A DNA stretch of 64,000 nucleotides, from positions 3,313,642 to 3,377,641 of the forward strand of contig NZ_CP014844.1 of NCBI RefSeq assembly GCF_001598055.1, written 5' to 3'. The stretch comes from Cupriavidus nantongensis. GTDB taxonomy: Bacteria > Pseudomonadota > Gammaproteobacteria > Burkholderiales > Burkholderiaceae. Shown piece by piece: positions 63,882 through 64,000 of this stretch. Position 1 is the first letter of the stretch, and each line of letters begins with the position of its first letter. Under the pieces are notes generated by a model. The model ran no database searches. It was not told where the DNA came from and was given only the letters and a program-made list of their open reading frames with translations. A program made the translations under genes and the position numbers.

Positions 63882-64000
63882 ATGTCGACGACTCCGTCCA
63901 GTACGCTGCTCAATCGCGAACTGGGCATCCTGGAATTCAATGCCCGCGTGCTGGCGCAAGCCGCGGACCCGAAAGTCCCGCTGCTGGAACGGCTCAAGTT
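63882..64000 (+). CDS. ppk: Polyphosphate kinase 1, N-terminal fragment
   Basis: The first 39 codons of Ppk1, which polymerises ATP gamma phosphates into polyphosphate. The visible part [20 protein letters not shown] and then [12 protein letters not shown] is the family's N-terminal domain. The ATG at 63882 has AGAAGG eight bases upstream; in-frame ATGs at 63876 and 63843 are less well placed. The gene runs off the window. Confidence 0.9.
   Translation, partial: MSTTPSSTLLNRELGILEFNARVLAQAADPKVPLLERLK

Overview
The window is a GC-rich chromosomal segment of a beta-proteobacterium of the Burkholderiaceae, most likely Cupriavidus or a close Ralstonia relative. This rests on gene content and order, not on a database search: the surE-pcm-nlpD-rpoS block, dnaX-ybaB-recR with the 4.5S RNA gene nearby, trxA followed by rho, a second-type IF-1 gene outside the ribosomal operons, a ppx/ppk divergent pair, and Bug/CoA-transferase catabolic clusters. 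I see no rRNA operon, insertion sequence, prophage or CRISPR array; most of the window is core genome.

Layout. 1-5.3 kb: RNA modification and housekeeping (tail of a lipoprotein operon, rlmN, ndk, a Bax-inhibitor-like membrane protein, rlmD, an EEP-family hydrolase). 5.3-10 kb: the surE-pcm-nlpD-rpoS operon read on the minus strand, extended by a translationally coupled PolB-type 3'-5' exonuclease. 10-22.1 kb: accessory metabolism, with a quinone-oxidoreductase-like enzyme, a porin divergent from a TctD/TctE-like two-component system, then a long minus-strand series of LysR regulator, CaiB-type CoA-transferase, HMG-CoA-lyase-like enzyme, Bug binding protein and a complete NitT/TauT-type ABC importer. 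22.1-35.5 kb: replication and repair (recR, ybaB, dnaX, B12-dependent nrdJ, 4.5S RNA, an AddA/AddB-type helicase-nuclease pair). 35.9-42.6 kb: trxA, rho, mtfA, type B L31, a glycosyltransferase-like membrane protein, a MATE exporter.

42.6-45.4 kb: a tandemly duplicated tRNA cassette (Ala-Glu-Asp twice, minus strand, each with its own promoter and terminator) just downstream of gltX. 45.7-54.6 kb: a patatin-like lipoprotein, an NlpC/P60 hydrolase, the yejABEF peptide importer and fabI. 54.7-60.4 kb: an MFS exporter, tRNA-Arg, a membrane diguanylate cyclase, tRNA-Pro, a membrane-anchored DnaQ-like protein that has lost most catalytic residues, a four-helix membrane protein and infA. 60.6-64 kb: sixA and a phosphate-starvation-looking end, with an OlsB-like acyltransferase behind a four-unit Pho box, then ppx and ppk diverging around another Pho-box-like site.

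Many neighbours overlap by ATGA (stop and start sharing four bases): rlmN with its lipoprotein neighbour, rpoS/exonuclease, the response regulator/kinase pair, addB/addA, CoA-transferase/lyase, and yejB/yejE/yejF. Translational coupling is therefore the rule here. The points most worth following are the Pho-box promoter of the acyltransferase, the pseudo-exonuclease, and the duplicated tRNA cassette whose sequence differences all fall inside the tRNAs. I found no clear new multi-gene defence or mobile system.
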